The notes: a model not told the origin generated them from the letters alone. 64,000 nucleotides of DNA from Phymatolithon calcareum (GCA_977006965.1 OZ345367.1:2728001-2792000), one strand, 5' to 3'; shown: positions 1-9,077, counted from the stretch's first letter. Made by a program: numbers and translations.

Positions 1-214
1 CAGAGTGCACTCGGTCTTCCTCAAAAAGGAAGCCAATATATCCCAGAACAGTTTCGATTGTCGCAGGCAATGGATCGTGTCCTTCACTGTCACAGAATCG
101 TTCGAACTTCCTCCACTGGCTTGTCTTTGTGGACGCTGTGGTAGAGCTTAGGATACTTTTGGCGAGTCGCAGACTTGCTCGTCCTCCTTCAGTTGCAGGG
201 ACTCTAGCCGCCAT
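1..214 (-). CDS. DIRS tyrosine recombinase, N-terminal part (cut by window edge)
   Basis: This frame overlaps the end of the RT/RNase H ORF in a different phase. Its translation (GGRASLRLAKSILSSTT, then FLFEEDRVHS) matches residues of the recombinase of the second DIRS copy near 30.5-30.7 kb (GGRASLRLADSIFSSTT, FLFEEDSVHS). Only the SAM-like core-binding region is present; the catalytic domain would lie beyond base 1. An ATG at 212-214 is a possible start, but the frame stays readable further upstream inside the RT ORF, so the true start is uncertain. In DIRS elements this enzyme integrates a circular DNA intermediate without making a TSD. Confidence 0.7.
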   Translation of the reverse strand, partial: MAARVPATEGGRASLRLAKSILSSTTASTKTSQWRKFERFCDSEGHDPLPATIETVLGYIGFLFEEDRVHS

Positions 215-2169
215 TGAATCAATTGCAGCTTGTCTTGCATCGGCCCGACTACTGCCACTTCGAGTGCCCATGCCGGGTTGACGTATTCTGAGGCGAAGAG
301 TCTGTGAACTCCTGGTTGGATGACACGAGACCCGTGGGAGAGTTTTCGCAATAGATTGTACCAAGGTGCCCCTTCCCAATGCGGGACTATCACAGCTCCG
401 TGTGCCCTCTCTTTCTCTATTTTGAGGAGGGTTATCTGGATCAATTTCGGAGGTGGGTTCCAAAGGCGGCCCAGTCCGTCCCCCCAGAATTCCGACATCT
501 GTGACCGCAGACCCTTCGCCCGAGCTGCGGGGGCGTCTTTGAGAGGCCAGTACCGATGTACCTCTTGCAGTCTCAGCGAGGAAACCAATGAGGCGATCAG
601 AGAATGAGTTGCTGCTAAATCGTTCGGGTCCCACACTCTGCTGAGTCTGTCTGCGTGCCTGTTGAGAGCCGACGGGAGCCATGCCGCCCGGATGGTAACC
701 TTCATCTCGTCTAACAATTCGTGCAGTCTCCGTAGCTCGTCCATTAGTACCGGGTTGGCAGAGACCATATCCACGTGGAGAAGAATCCGGCCATGGTACC
801 CCTGGAGTTTCGCTCGGACAAGGTCTTTCTCCAATGTCAACCGAATAGCGGTTAGCTCTCTGAGAGCAATGGACTTGAGACGCAATAGCGGTGTCCATAT
901 GTCTTGTACTTGTAGATCCCCCTCTGAGCCTGCCCGCATATCCACGCCGAGAGTACCGCCGTGACCAACATCGGCTGCGTCCGTGTGCAAGTTCCAAGAC
1001 TCCTCGCCTCCGTATATCAGCCTCCCGTCGCCTGTAGACAGGGACTTCCAGGCTCTTAAGGCTCGGAGACTCGCGTTGCTCAGACGGACATATTGCTCCG
1101 GGTACCTTCTTCTTCGTTCTTGAGTGATTTTGATGTCGTCGTATATGCCACGTGTGAAGAAACGGGCTAGCGGAACTGGTAGGAGCTGCGAAATTGCTTT
1201 GCCTGTGAAAGTGCGCAAGTGACTCTCGCGGACCCAGCGACGGGATTTTGCTGCGGTCCGCAAGATTTTTGCGGCCTTTTCGTGTAAAGTTTGTAACTTC
1301 TCCTCCGTTATGAAATAACGAAACTCTTCTGTGTCTATTATGACGCCAAGATGCTCCAGCTGCGTAGCTCCTGTTCCCCATACGCCCTTTTGTTGGTGCC
1401 GACACATGCCTAAGGACACAAATAGTTCGTCCAATGTGGAGGATAATCGTGAGCAATCCGAAGGACTGCTTACATGGATTCCGTCGCCGGGTGCCAAGAG
1501 ATAGTCGTCTATCCGCTGAAGTACCCGGCATCTCAGAGTGCCACGGATGTATCGTGTAAGGGGCGCCAATATATGACAGAACCAGAATGGTGATCTTGTC
1601 CATCCGAACGGAAGAGCAATGCAACGATAGAACTTTCCGTCGTACTGAAAGATAAACCAGTTCCACATTTTCGGATGTAGCCTGAAGTGGCGGTAGACGC
1701 TTTTCCAATCGAAGGAAAGGAGGTGATCTCCTTGTGATAGACCTGCACCGAATGAGCTCAATGACTGCATGACCACAGATCTCTTTTCCCAATGTGTTGA
1801 CTGCAATTTCAAGTTGATGATGAAGCGGCCTTTGGACTTGCTCCAATCCACGAATGAAGAAGAGATGTAGTTTCCTTTGCTCCTTTGAAACATTGCATAC
1901 TCTTTGGAAATCATTTGATAAGTCCCGTTTCGACAGCCTTCCCTTAGCTCTTGCCTGCCGAAATCCAAATCTGACGTTGTCTGTGGAATGATGGGGAGGA
2001 TCTTTCCATCGACAAAGGGGATTTTGGGTGGGTCCCATACTCCAAACATTATGCATCTCAATATGTATGCAGAGGCGCCTACAGAGCTCCAATTCTCTGC
2101 CTTCCTCTGAGTGTGTGCCCAACGAGCCTGTGACCAGGTTAAAGGGCGTGGTGGTTCGTACGTCTGCAT
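148..2169 (-). CDS. DIRS reverse transcriptase / RNase H polyprotein
   Basis: This 673-codon frame has no internal stop. RT signatures appear in order: GDHLLSFDWKSVYRHFRLHP (first catalytic Asp block), LPFGWTRSPFWFCHILAPL, and RIDDYLLAPGDG, whose IDD is the DIRS form of the YxDD catalytic box. RNase H follows with WNLHTDAADVGHGGTLG (first Asp) and ALRELTAIRLT (Glu). The third RNase H block is damaged: against copy 2, about 10 codons are missing near base 771, between HVD and MVSAN. The start codon overlaps the stop of the upstream gag ORF as TAATG. The protein would copy element RNA into DNA. The intact frame suggests recent activity, but the RNase H deletion suggests the copy is non-autonomous. 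Confidence 0.9.
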   Translation of the reverse strand: MQTYEPPRPLTWSQARWAHTQRKAENWSSVGASAYILRCIMFGVWDPPKIPFVDGKILPIIPQTTSDLDFGRQELREGCRNGTYQMISKEYAMFQRSKGNYISSSFVDWSKSKGRFIINLKLQSTHWEKRSVVMQSLSSFGAGLSQGDHLLSFDWKSVYRHFRLHPKMWNWFIFQYDGKFYRCIALPFGWTRSPFWFCHILAPLTRYIRGTLRCRVLQRIDDYLLAPGDGIHVSSPSDCSRLSSTLDELFVSLGMCRHQQKGVWGTGATQLEHLGVIIDTEEFRYFITEEKLQTLHEKAAKILRTAAKSRRWVRESHLRTFTGKAISQLLPVPLARFFTRGIYDDIKITQERRRRYPEQYVRLSNASLRALRAWKSLSTGDGRLIYGGEESWNLHTDAADVGHGGTLGVDMRAGSEGDLQVQDIWTPLLRLKSIALRELTAIRLTLEKDLVRAKLQGYHGRILLHVDMVSANPVLMDELRRLHELLDEMKVTIRAAWLPSALNRHADRLSRVWDPNDLAATHSLIASLVSSLRLQEVHRYWPLKDAPAARAKGLRSQMSEFWGDGLGRLWNPPPKLIQITLLKIEKERAHGAVIVPHWEGAPWYNLLRKLSHGSRVIQPGVHRLFASEYVNPAWALEVAVVGPMQDKLQLIQWRLESLQLKEDEQVCDSPKVS

Positions 2170-2762
2170 TATTCGTCATTGCCCCGCCTTGGGGCTGAAA
2201 CTTGATCACGGGCGATACTTTTGGCAGTTTCCAGGACGTATTTTGCGGACAGCTCTTCATAGATGGATGCATAAGTCTCCGATTGGATCTGGTTGTGTTT
2301 GGCCTCGACTTTGACCTCAGCGAGATCAGCCAGTTGTCGGGCCATTGAAGGGCCTTTCGTGAGTATGGCGTGAAAGTGCGCGGTGCGCATAGCAAGTATC
2401 TCTTTGCTTGCCAGCAGTGCCTCCTCAAAAATAGCAAGAAATCGTCCTTGTTCACTAGCGTCTCCAGATTTCTTGAACAGATCCAAAGCACACAGTCCTT
2501 GTTCAATCCATGTTCCAGTACTGTGGACGAATTCCAACTCTTTACCGTTGCGACGGTCCTTCTTGGCTGTGTCCCGATACAGGTTTGTATCGGGCTTGAA
2601 ATAGCTCGGCTCATTGGGCTGGACCAGCTCACTACGAGGCCAAAGCTGAGAGCGACCAGCAAGTTTGCTAGCCAACAGTTGGTTGACGACCTTCCCATAA
2701 TTCTCGGGCTGGGCGGCCCGAAAAAGCGATTCTTGGAAGGCATGGTCTGCACTGTTTGCCAT
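2169..2762 (-). CDS. DIRS gag-like ORF1, copy 1
   Basis: The frame is open from base 2795, but homology to ORF1 of copy 2 starts only at the ATG at 2760-2762 (KPMANS here, KPMANN there), so that start is preferred. Bases upstream of it derive from an adjacent LINE tail. Conserved blocks include ENYGKVVNQLLASKLAGRS, LWPRSELVQP, YRDT and ASKEILAMRT. About 50 residues between YRDT and ASKEILAMRT are present here and absent in copy 2, so this is the fuller ORF1. The protein is basic and has no recognisable zinc knuckle. The role is inferred from position: the first ORF of DIRS elements is usually gag-like and nucleic-acid binding. Confidence 0.75.
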   Translation of the reverse strand: MANSADHAFQESLFRAAQPENYGKVVNQLLASKLAGRSQLWPRSELVQPNEPSYFKPDTNLYRDTAKKDRRNGKELEFVHSTGTWIEQGLCALDLFKKSGDASEQGRFLAIFEEALLASKEILAMRTAHFHAILTKGPSMARQLADLAEVKVEAKHNQIQSETYASIYEELSAKYVLETAKSIARDQVSAPRRGNDE

Positions 2763-2780
2763 TGGCTTCCTCCCAACAGG

Positions 2781-3990
2781 TTTTTTTCCTTTCAAGTTTA
2801 TATAAAAGCCCCACAGACTTCGAAGATATGGGCGAGGCTTCCTCTTGTGCAGAAAGTGGTGCCTTCATTTACTGAAGGTGTGTGCTTGAGCTACTTATAT
2901 ACGCCTAGATAAGTGAAGCTAACTGTGATGACACGCATGGTCTCACACTCGGAGTATCAGCTGATAATAATCAAGCTGATCACCGAACAGAGACTGTCTT
3001 GCTAACATTAATAATCTTGAACGTTTAAGCCCGTGGGAATCTTCCACAAGCATATTGCAGTGCGAGTTGTCTGTGCTTCACCTTGGGGAACATGAGAATT
3101 GCTGGCAATTATCTTGTCTTGTCGTTCAGTATCTTCCTTTTCCGCTTCGATTCTAGGCGGTATCCTTCCATTTCCAGAAATTTCGATCGAAGTGCTTGCG
3201 AAGACTGGTTTGTTTGGATATGCTTTACAGCTTCATCAAACGGCTCTCTGGTCTCCATCGCGGTGATTTCTTTCCTCGTGTACTGCCATTCATGGTTGTT
3301 TCCGCTTTCGGGCACTTCATTTGAATACATACATTCTTTCGCCTTGTTCCTTCTCAGCATTTTGAAGGCCAAGATTTCTCGTCCAGGTGGGGTCGTCTGG
3401 ATCCAGCACAAGAGACAGAGCCTGTCCGTCCTTTCTCGGGCCAGTGGCCCGAATAATTGATTGAAGAATGTTGCTTCTACTTCCTTGACGGCATTTTGTA
3501 CGTCTTCTGTCCAGGGCGTTAAGTGCATTGCGTACTCCCAGCGTGGCTGTACTAGCGCCTTGTATATCCGAATACACTTCTGTATACTCAGCCCTTTCTT
3601 GAACACTGCCAGTGTACGCAGCTCGTACACGGCCGTCCTTGCTTTCTTTAGTCGTTGCATCATTGGCGTATCTGTGACTCCTCCGAGCTCTAGGGATTCT
3701 GCAAGGTATGTGACCTCAGGAACGTGCGTCAGAACCTTGTTCGTGAGATTAAATGTCTTGCCCACGGTTTCCTCTGATTCGAGGACTTCGCTTTTCCCTT
3801 GTTTAGTGTTCCACGTCATCTCTCGCTCTTGTGTCATTGGGTAGCTATATCCAATAGTCCTTGCAATGCAGCGGGGGATTTCGCAGAGAGAAGAACATCG
3901 TCTGCGGAGAGGAAAGAAGGAACTTCAGCCCAGGTTTTTGATGCCCATCCATGAAGATGTTGTAGAGGCCTGGACTGAGAGAGGACCCTC
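2781..3990 (-). pseudogene. LINE (family A) reverse transcriptase C-terminal fragment, copy 1
   Basis: On the minus strand the translation begins with an RT motif (PLSPGLYNIFMD), passes through FLSADDVLLSAKSP (the F/Y-x-DD box) and continues into the thumb region with TYLAESLELGGVTDTPMMQR and KCIRIYKALVQPRWEYAMHL, typical of non-LTR retrotransposons. A stop follows KILNDKTR where copy 2 at 34.7-35.4 kb reads on, and a frame change occurs near 3840, so the copy is dead. The 3' end carries GGGGCTTTTATATAAACTT and a poly(A), which appear as poly-T at 2781. It is flanked by DIRS copy 1 on one side and a Sel1 remnant on the other. Confidence 0.85.
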
Positions 3991-4330
3991 CCCCCCGCCA
4001 CTGCGCCACACTAAGCCCAAATTGACCATGGCATTCGCATGTCCCCTTTCCACGCCGTCCGTGTACAGCTTCGCTGCTCGATGAATGTTAATCACTACAT
4101 CGTCACTACCTTCCTGCAGAACGTTTGCCAGCTTTACCATTGCAAGGACAACACCGCCATCTTCCACCGCACGAGAATACTGTTGCACTACCTGCGGAAG
4201 ATTTGCCTGTACGCCTTCCCCGCCAGTTTCCGACATCACTGCTAGGTTGTACATTGCATTTACGTATTCGCCTTCATCAATGGCGCATGTCTACAACTCC
4301 ACCGCAAGAATATAGTGCACTACATTTTTT
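3990..4330 (-). pseudogene. Sel1-like repeat protein remnant, copy 1
   Basis: The translation shows successive Sel1/TPR-like units: AIDEGEYVNAMYNLAVMSE, VVQQYSRAVEDGGVVLAMVK and AAKLYTDGVERGHANAMVNL. The A-x-x-x-Y, A-x-x-x-G, A-x-x-x-L spacing is that of Sel1 repeats, which form alpha-solenoid scaffolds. A TAG replaces the expected Tyr codon in the first unit (VEL-stop-TCAIDEG). The far end is fused directly to LINE sequence after LVWRSGG. A related remnant lies at 22376-22710. No complete repeat protein can be read here, so it is a pseudogene. Confidence 0.75.
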
Positions 4331-5490
4331 CGATTGAAGTTTATTTTCAAATAAACTTCAGTGCGTCACAGCCTTACGAATATACGGGAAAAGCTTCTTC
4401 AGTTGCTGCCGTCCAGCGTGTAGACCGTGAAAGACAGGACTATACTGTATTAATTAATTTTGAAAAATATTTCGCCGTGCTCACAAGTCTATATTTCGCA
4501 TTTTTGAATGCAAAGTAAAAACAATTTATCGACAGAGCTAGGAACTACATGGAAAGGTTGTATCACGTTTGTTTGGCATCAGAAAGCTTGTATTGTAAGC
4601 ATAGATGAAATGAATGTGTGTGGCGCTTTGTGGGATCATCAGCTCTTTTCACTTTTTTTTATCCTAACAATCTGAATCTGGGGCTGGCGCCAGCTTTCCA
4701 ATAGCAAATGGACCTTTGTATGTTTCTGCCATTCCTTGCTGTCCACCTCGACTTTTCATTTCCAGGATAGGAGCCGAAAAGCGTGCGCTCCTTGGACTTC
4801 TTTTGGATCTCTGGAGGAAATAAAAATTTCCGTAATGAGTTGAAAAACAACATCCTTCAAACAGTCAGCAGTCCAGTGCCACAGAGTTTTTAAAAAAAGC
4901 TTCGTCGTGTCCGCAGTGCTCCGCACCTCGTCGAACGGGACGTACAGCATCTCAAATGCTATTATTATCTCATAAATTGGTTGCGGCGTGCGACTCTTGT
5001 CATTTCCGCACAATAAAACTACAGAACACGATAGCGTACATGATCGAAATGGAATGAAGCGGTGCGAAGATTCATACCCTCTGATTAGTACAGTCATGAG
5101 ATCGAAAAGGAATTTGGCAAAGACGTAGAACTCGAGAGCGAGCAGAAAATGATAAAGGATTGGCATATGGATCAGAAGATTGAAAAAGAACGTCCAAAAT
5201 GACTATACAGCTAGAATGGAAAAAAGACGAAGAAGGATATTCAAGAAGAATCCACTCCTCGGCGTCGACAAAGACCCACTGGTCCTTACCCTAAAATGAA
5301 GCTCTCATTGAAACCTATGTGCCCAATCGTTCATGGGAAGAGTTCCAGGGAATCCGTCACTTCTGGAAGACAAACTTGGGCGACTGGGGAAATGGGGCAC
5401 ATTACCATGCAGCAAGTGACGCTCAAGCCTACATCGATAAGAGAAGAAGAAAGGAGAGTCGCAATGGCGATTAATATGATACTCCTCTAT
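4331..5490. repeat. Low-copy duplicated block, copy 1
   Basis: This stretch is similar by eye to 22711-23590 and to 24447-24910. Shared landmarks are the run around GTAGACCGTGAAAGACAG, a CAATTTATCGACAGAGC run, the GATCTCTGGAGGAAATAAAA run and the GGTTGCGGCGTGCGACT run. The block follows a Sel1 remnant in copies 1 and 2, so the unit duplicated was a Sel1 gene plus its downstream flank. On the plus strand near its end both copies read SWEEFxGIRxFWKTxLG, but copy 1 has a stop upstream. No functional gene is supported. Confidence 0.75.
4756..5166 (-). CDS. Uncharacterised reading frame, partly conserved in the duplicate block
   Basis: This 136-codon minus-strand frame has no family I recognise. 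Its interest is that the piece ending DCLKDVVFQLITEIFISSRD is also read in the copy at 23276-23491 (DCLKDIVFQLITEIFISSRD), with a length difference that keeps the frame. The third copy near 24.45 kb retains FEILHVPFDEVR but then has a stop. The start shows two hydrophobic stretches (YHFLLALEFYVFAKFLF). Because the block is duplicated DNA, frame conservation may simply reflect recent copying. A coding role is doubtful. Confidence 0.2.
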   Translation of the reverse strand: MPILYHFLLALEFYVFAKFLFDLMTVLIRGYESSHRFIPFRSCTLSCSVVLLCGNDKSRTPQPIYEIIIAFEMLYVPFDEVRSTADTTKLFLKTLWHWTADCLKDVVFQLITEIFISSRDPKEVQGAHAFRLLSWK

Positions 5491-5742
5491 ACTCATTAAC
5501 TTGCAGGACGGAGAGCAAAGAAATAACAGCCGGAATCAAGGCGCCTTTTAAGCTCCCGTTGCGAAGCGAGCCACATTTACAATAAACTGCAATTTTTTAG
5601 ATTGGGACTATTCACAGAGGAAATTTGACACAATCGAGGTTGTCCTAAATCGTAAACGGAATAGAATATATTTGCCGACACTCAGTGTGAGAAGTACCTC
5701 TAGACCTGGCTAAAATTAAATAAAATTAATTACATTTGAAAA

Positions 5743-5792
5743 TAAAGTTATGGTACTGCGCGAGTGAGCGAGCCCACAATTCCATAACTTTA
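5743..5792 (+). repeat. Hairpin containing the recurrent GTTATGGTACTGCGCGAG motif
   Basis: TAAAGTTATGG (5743-5753) and its exact reverse complement CCATAACTTTA (5782-5792) enclose a 28-base loop rich in GCGAG. The left arm and loop recur, without the right arm, at about 24010-24047, 24081-24118, 27162-27200 and 32361-32399. This copy sits about 75 bases before the helicase frame. It could be the end of a DNA transposon or a shared regulatory sequence. Confidence 0.6.
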
Positions 5793-5866
5793 GGTTATGG
5801 TATTCTAAGTGATGCGGGTGCGCCGTGTCAGAAGCCATGTAAGGAACCATAAACAGCCAATCAGCA

Positions 5867-6757
5867 ATGCATTCCTCGCATCCTTATTGGATAAAACTGT
5901 GCTCAACAGGCTTTGTCGTTGGTTGTCAGTTTCCGAAAGAAACAGTTTTCAATTCCATATTATTTAAGGGAGCCCCAATGAAGATATCATCTTCTCTTCC
6001 GGAAATTGTATATGTGACTTTCGATCAATTAAAATCAAATAAAAGATTTCCGGGAGTTCCAGAATTCTACCCAGAAAATACTATTCCTATACTCCCCCAT
6101 GCACTTGTATTAAGGGTCAGTTGCTTGATTAACAGAAGTTTTACTGTTAAAATGACCCAAATACCATTGTCGCCATCTTTTGCGGCTACAACGTACAACC
6201 TTCAGGGATTAACTTGCGATGCAATTATATCATATTTATTCAATGAAGCGGGGAAGCAGTCAACATCTATTTACGTATTGGCATCTCGTGTAAAAACATT
6301 AAAAGGTTTATTTTTGTGCCGAAAACTCACAACTAAGGACTTTCATTTTCTCAGACCATCGAAAAAAGTTCTTGCGGAAGAGGAAAGGCTGGAAAATCTG
6401 TGCGAACTGACGTTAGACAATTATTTTAAAGGAAATATTCTTCCCGATGTGGCGAACAAATATTTCAAAAATGCACATCCTATCAAAAAAAGAAAAAGTG
6501 AAGAAATTGAAATTGATCTTTATCCTCCTAAAAAGAAGGAAAAATCCATAATATTGCGAAGTAATCTTTCACCAGTGATTCCCAATTGTACAGTTAATAT
6601 AAATGAATCAGATCTAGTACTCTCGCGTTTTAATATACTTCTACCTCACTTCAATTCAAATGCAGTGCAAAGAATGTATAAATCATACCTGCTGTCAATT
6701 AAAAATAGTTTAAGTGCTCCAGCTCTTCATTTGGAGCTTTTCAAAACCTTGATGTGA
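5867..6757 (+). CDS. Helicase C-terminal fragment, Pif1/Helitron type
   Basis: Near residues 105-115 the protein reads FAATTYNLQGLTCDAIIS, matching superfamily-1 helicase motif V (typically FA-x-T-x-x-K-x-QG). About 30 residues on it reads YVLASRVKTLKGLFL, matching motif VI (YVALSRV-type, with the Arg finger). The ATP-binding Walker A and B motifs are absent, so only the C-terminal third of such a helicase remains. A basic nuclear-localisation-like run (KKRKSEE, PPKKKEK) lies near residue 205. The DNA is visibly more AT-rich than its neighbours. It ends with a 4-base overlap into the OTU frame. Helentron-type Helitrons carry both activities, so a decayed element is the best guess; a captured viral fragment is the alternative. 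Confidence 0.7.
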   Translation: MHSSHPYWIKLCSTGFVVGCQFPKETVFNSILFKGAPMKISSSLPEIVYVTFDQLKSNKRFPGVPEFYPENTIPILPHALVLRVSCLINRSFTVKMTQIPLSPSFAATTYNLQGLTCDAIISYLFNEAGKQSTSIYVLASRVKTLKGLFLCRKLTTKDFHFLRPSKKVLAEEERLENLCELTLDNYFKGNILPDVANKYFKNAHPIKKRKSEEIEIDLYPPKKKEKSIILRSNLSPVIPNCTVNINESDLVLSRFNILLPHFNSNAVQRMYKSYLLSIKNSLSAPALHLELFKTLM

Positions 6758-7230
6758 ACCCTCATGCAACACTTTGGAATATTGTAGATGTTCCTGGTGA
6801 TGGAAACTGCTGGCTCTATGCTACAGTTTTTTCCATTTATTGCTGCACATTACGTTTAGGAAACGGTGTATGGTTAGATCCACAGGACTGTAGAAATAAT
6901 TTAGCTTCTTTTCTTCACCATGTATCAAATCAAGATGAATTGACAAGAGTTTGTTTCCTACGAAATATGAATTTATATGGTTCCCAAAGAGGAGTTTCTC
7001 TCCAACAACTATCTACATCTCTCAATTTTGGAAACTCTCTACACATGATATCATCAATTCTGAAGATTGGAACTCCAAATTCATGCTTATGGGCGGGTGA
7101 TACTGGTGATGAATTGAATTTACTCTCCGCCATACTCAATCAATCACTAAATAGCTTACACTGCTTCATTTACGCGACCAAGCCGACCTGTAACAGAACT
7201 AAAGTCCACTATTGGATTTTTAACCCCTAG
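6754..7230 (+). CDS. OTU-like cysteine protease domain
   Basis: The frame reads DVPGDGNCWLYATVFSIY near its start. D-G-N-C-W/L with the nucleophilic Cys is the hallmark of OTU deubiquitinases. Its end, KVHYWIFNP, supplies the C-terminal His-Tyr expected of the catalytic His. The 150-residue span is about the normal size of an OTU core. The frame opens with GTG overlapping the helicase stop in another phase and has no ATG of its own near the start. The two were therefore probably one polypeptide separated by a frameshift near 6750. OTU domains occur in Helentrons and many viruses, where they remove ubiquitin from host proteins. Confidence 0.75.
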   Translation: MNPHATLWNIVDVPGDGNCWLYATVFSIYCCTLRLGNGVWLDPQDCRNNLASFLHHVSNQDELTRVCFLRNMNLYGSQRGVSLQQLSTSLNFGNSLHMISSILKIGTPNSCLWAGDTGDELNLLSAILNQSLNSLHCFIYATKPTCNRTKVHYWIFNP

Positions 7231-8367
7231 TTCCGTATACAGTCCTTATCCAAACATCTCAATTGGACAGCCTGCAGTGCCATTCAAAATTCCAATACTT
7301 TTTACAGGGGGAAACCATTTTCAAGCCCTTATCCCACCTTCAAACTTTGATTTATTTTCATTTCCAACTTGGAATTTTTCCTCTACCTAGTTCTATGCGT
7401 CTGATGGGACTGATATTATGAGATTCGATCTCATAGTCTGGAAAGTGTTTTGCAATACTTCTTTTCCGATCAACTGATCCTCTATGCTTTTTTTCAGCTG
7501 GTTAATTTTTTTCAGTTACAACTTCTCTCATTCGTCTTCTTGCTTCTTTGCAATTTTGGTGTATCTGTTTCAAAGTTATTTGAAGAAATGTTTGTACCGA
7601 AAGTCCCGATGTTCTATCTGTAAAAACTTCATCAATCGCCTTCAAAACTTTGATGCCCAATCGCCAACAAGAGCAGGTATATTTCTGGACTGAACGTTGC
7701 TCTCATTTGCAAACAGTCTCAGTAATCACATACAAGCTAGGACAATTAATATCATCATGAAACATATATAATGAGTGGTGATCTGAAAACAGTGCAATAG
7801 ATTCTGAACCAAAGTGCAATTTAACCTCCAGTTTGGTAACTAGTCATCTTTACAATAAAATTCATTATTTCGAGAAAAAAATATTCATACGTGGCTCAAA
7901 AACATCCAAGATACCGTAGACAAAATCCAAATGGGAGATGTACCACTATCTATTCGGAAAGTTATAATTGCAACAGAGCCCCGGTATATCACAGAACAGA
8001 AGGCACTCGGAAGAAGAATTAACCAGTCCTGGAAAGAAGTGCGTGGTGCAGGATTCGTGTCCTGCCCATTCCATGTTTTGGGAAAGCAGAGAAGATTACG
8101 GCTCAATTTTGTCAAACCCATGATGATGTTGCTGGGTCAATTGATATTGAATTAAACGTAACATACAAGTAATTAAAAAAATGCACATGGAGTGATTCTA
8201 CCACGCAATATCCGTTTTCTGCACACCAAACTTCACTCATCACATTTCTTCTCAATGTATTCATCTTCAGATACAGACCCCCATCAATCGTGACAATAAT
8301 ACTTTCGTGGCTCCACCACATTACGAACTTATTAGCGTATATATCTGTCAGGTGAAACAGAGAACGA
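7231..8367. other. AT-rich stretch with no firm gene
   Basis: No recognised domain. A plus-strand frame from about 7870 to 8155 reads WLKNIQDTVDKIQMGDVPL and KVIIATEPRYITEQKALGRR, which looks protein-like in composition but matches no family I know. It could be an exon of the gene ending at 8586 or leftover sequence of the AT-rich element to its left. No RNA gene or repeat array is seen. Confidence 0.4.
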
Positions 8368-8586
8368 TTGTTGCGACCATTCCATGGAAACGTTACCCCA
8401 GTGCGATGGATTGAAATTGGCAATGATAGAATTCATACTGTGCCGGGATCCGTGGAAAAAATCGTTCTTGTATGGGATGATCAGAGCGCTGAATGGATAC
8501 TGAGATCTCTCCTAGAACACTATAGTAAAGTGAGCTATGTTGCAATATGTGAAAAGAAAATTCGCGTTATCGATATCTTTGGATAA
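8368..8586 (+). CDS. Short unknown frame, possible terminal exon
   Basis: Seventy-two codons ending VAICEKKIRVIDIFG. The alternation of hydrophobic beta-like runs (KIVLVWDDQSAEWILRSLL) is protein-like. The nearest upstream candidate exon lies at 7870-8155, but no splice pair can be chosen with confidence. No family is recognised. Confidence 0.25.
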   Translation: MLRPFHGNVTPVRWIEIGNDRIHTVPGSVEKIVLVWDDQSAEWILRSLLEHYSKVSYVAICEKKIRVIDIFG

Positions 8587-8680
8587 CGATGTTTATTGTG
8601 AGATGGGAAAGTTGGAAATGTTTTTTTCGAATCTCTTCGTGGCTACAAGAACACTGTAATATTCGTCACAATGAGTGGTG

Positions 8681-8966
8681 ATGGATGACCAAAGTGGCAT
8701 GGAGGATATTTTGAACTCTAACCATCCATCACCACCAATGTGTGCTAGAACAACAATGAATTGCAATCACATTTTGTACTCTAATATTACTTTCCATCCT
8801 TGGGCAAACGTTTGTCATAAAAAATCACCCACGAATACTAAGCCACACCCACTCTATCTGCAAAAACCTATCTTCTCGCCTATCCTGGTAAAGAGAAACC
8901 AAGCAACGATGCTACCCAGGAGGGACAATCATCGGTATTATGGCCGTGAAAGAAATGAGAGCTCTA
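8681..8966 (+). pseudogene. 5' part of an unknown gene split by a copia element
   Basis: From the ATG at 8681 the frame is open to the copia insertion point after 8966. If the element (8967-13460) and one copy of its CTCTA duplication are ignored, the frame continues in phase into 13466-14298, giving 372 codons in all. An in-frame TGA lies just upstream (8672-8674). This part is polar, with RDNHRYYGRERNESS just before the break. No family is recognised. The exact in-frame continuity argues that this was a real coding region before the insertion. Confidence 0.6.
8962..8966. repeat. Target-site duplication CTCTA (left)
   Basis: CTCTA directly precedes the left LTR and is repeated at 13461-13465 directly after the right LTR. 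Five bases is the usual duplication for copia-type integrases. Confidence 0.9.
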
Positions 8967-9047
8967 TGGTATCCAGGATCCTGTCCTTTACTGGTTTGTC
9001 CATGCTGGGGTATTTATACTACCTGCGTGTACATGTGTCATACGACA
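8967..9047 (-). repeat. 3' LTR of the copia element (81 bp)
   Basis: It matches 13380-13460 at 79 of 81 positions, starting TGGTATCC and ending ACA on the plus strand. Read on the minus strand it begins TGT and ends CCA, and contains GTATAAATAC as a likely TATA box. On this side the LTR end motif recurs after a further 40 bases (TGTGTCATACAACA ending at 9087), so the functional boundary could be 9087 instead. Confidence 0.85.
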
Positions 9048-9077
9048 AGACATAATATCTGTATGAATATGTATGTG

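Larger units (their letters stand above)
1..2780 (-). mobile_element. DIRS-like tyrosine-recombinase retrotransposon, copy 1 (partial)
   Basis: Reading leftward, the order is a gag-like ORF, a reverse transcriptase/RNase H ORF and the start of a tyrosine recombinase that runs off the window edge. This is the standard DIRS gene order, and the same three genes recur at 27.8-31.5 kb. The 5' terminal region is missing: directly upstream of the gag start lies the poly(A) tail of a LINE (2781-2787 as poly-T on the plus strand). The copy is therefore truncated or was hit by a LINE. No TSD is recognisable, as expected for tyrosine-recombinase integration. Confidence 0.9.

Noticed and set aside
320-964. 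Plus-strand frames inside DIRS copy 1 and similar antisense frames elsewhere
   Set aside because: They overlap well-supported minus-strand coding domains and show no similarity of their own.
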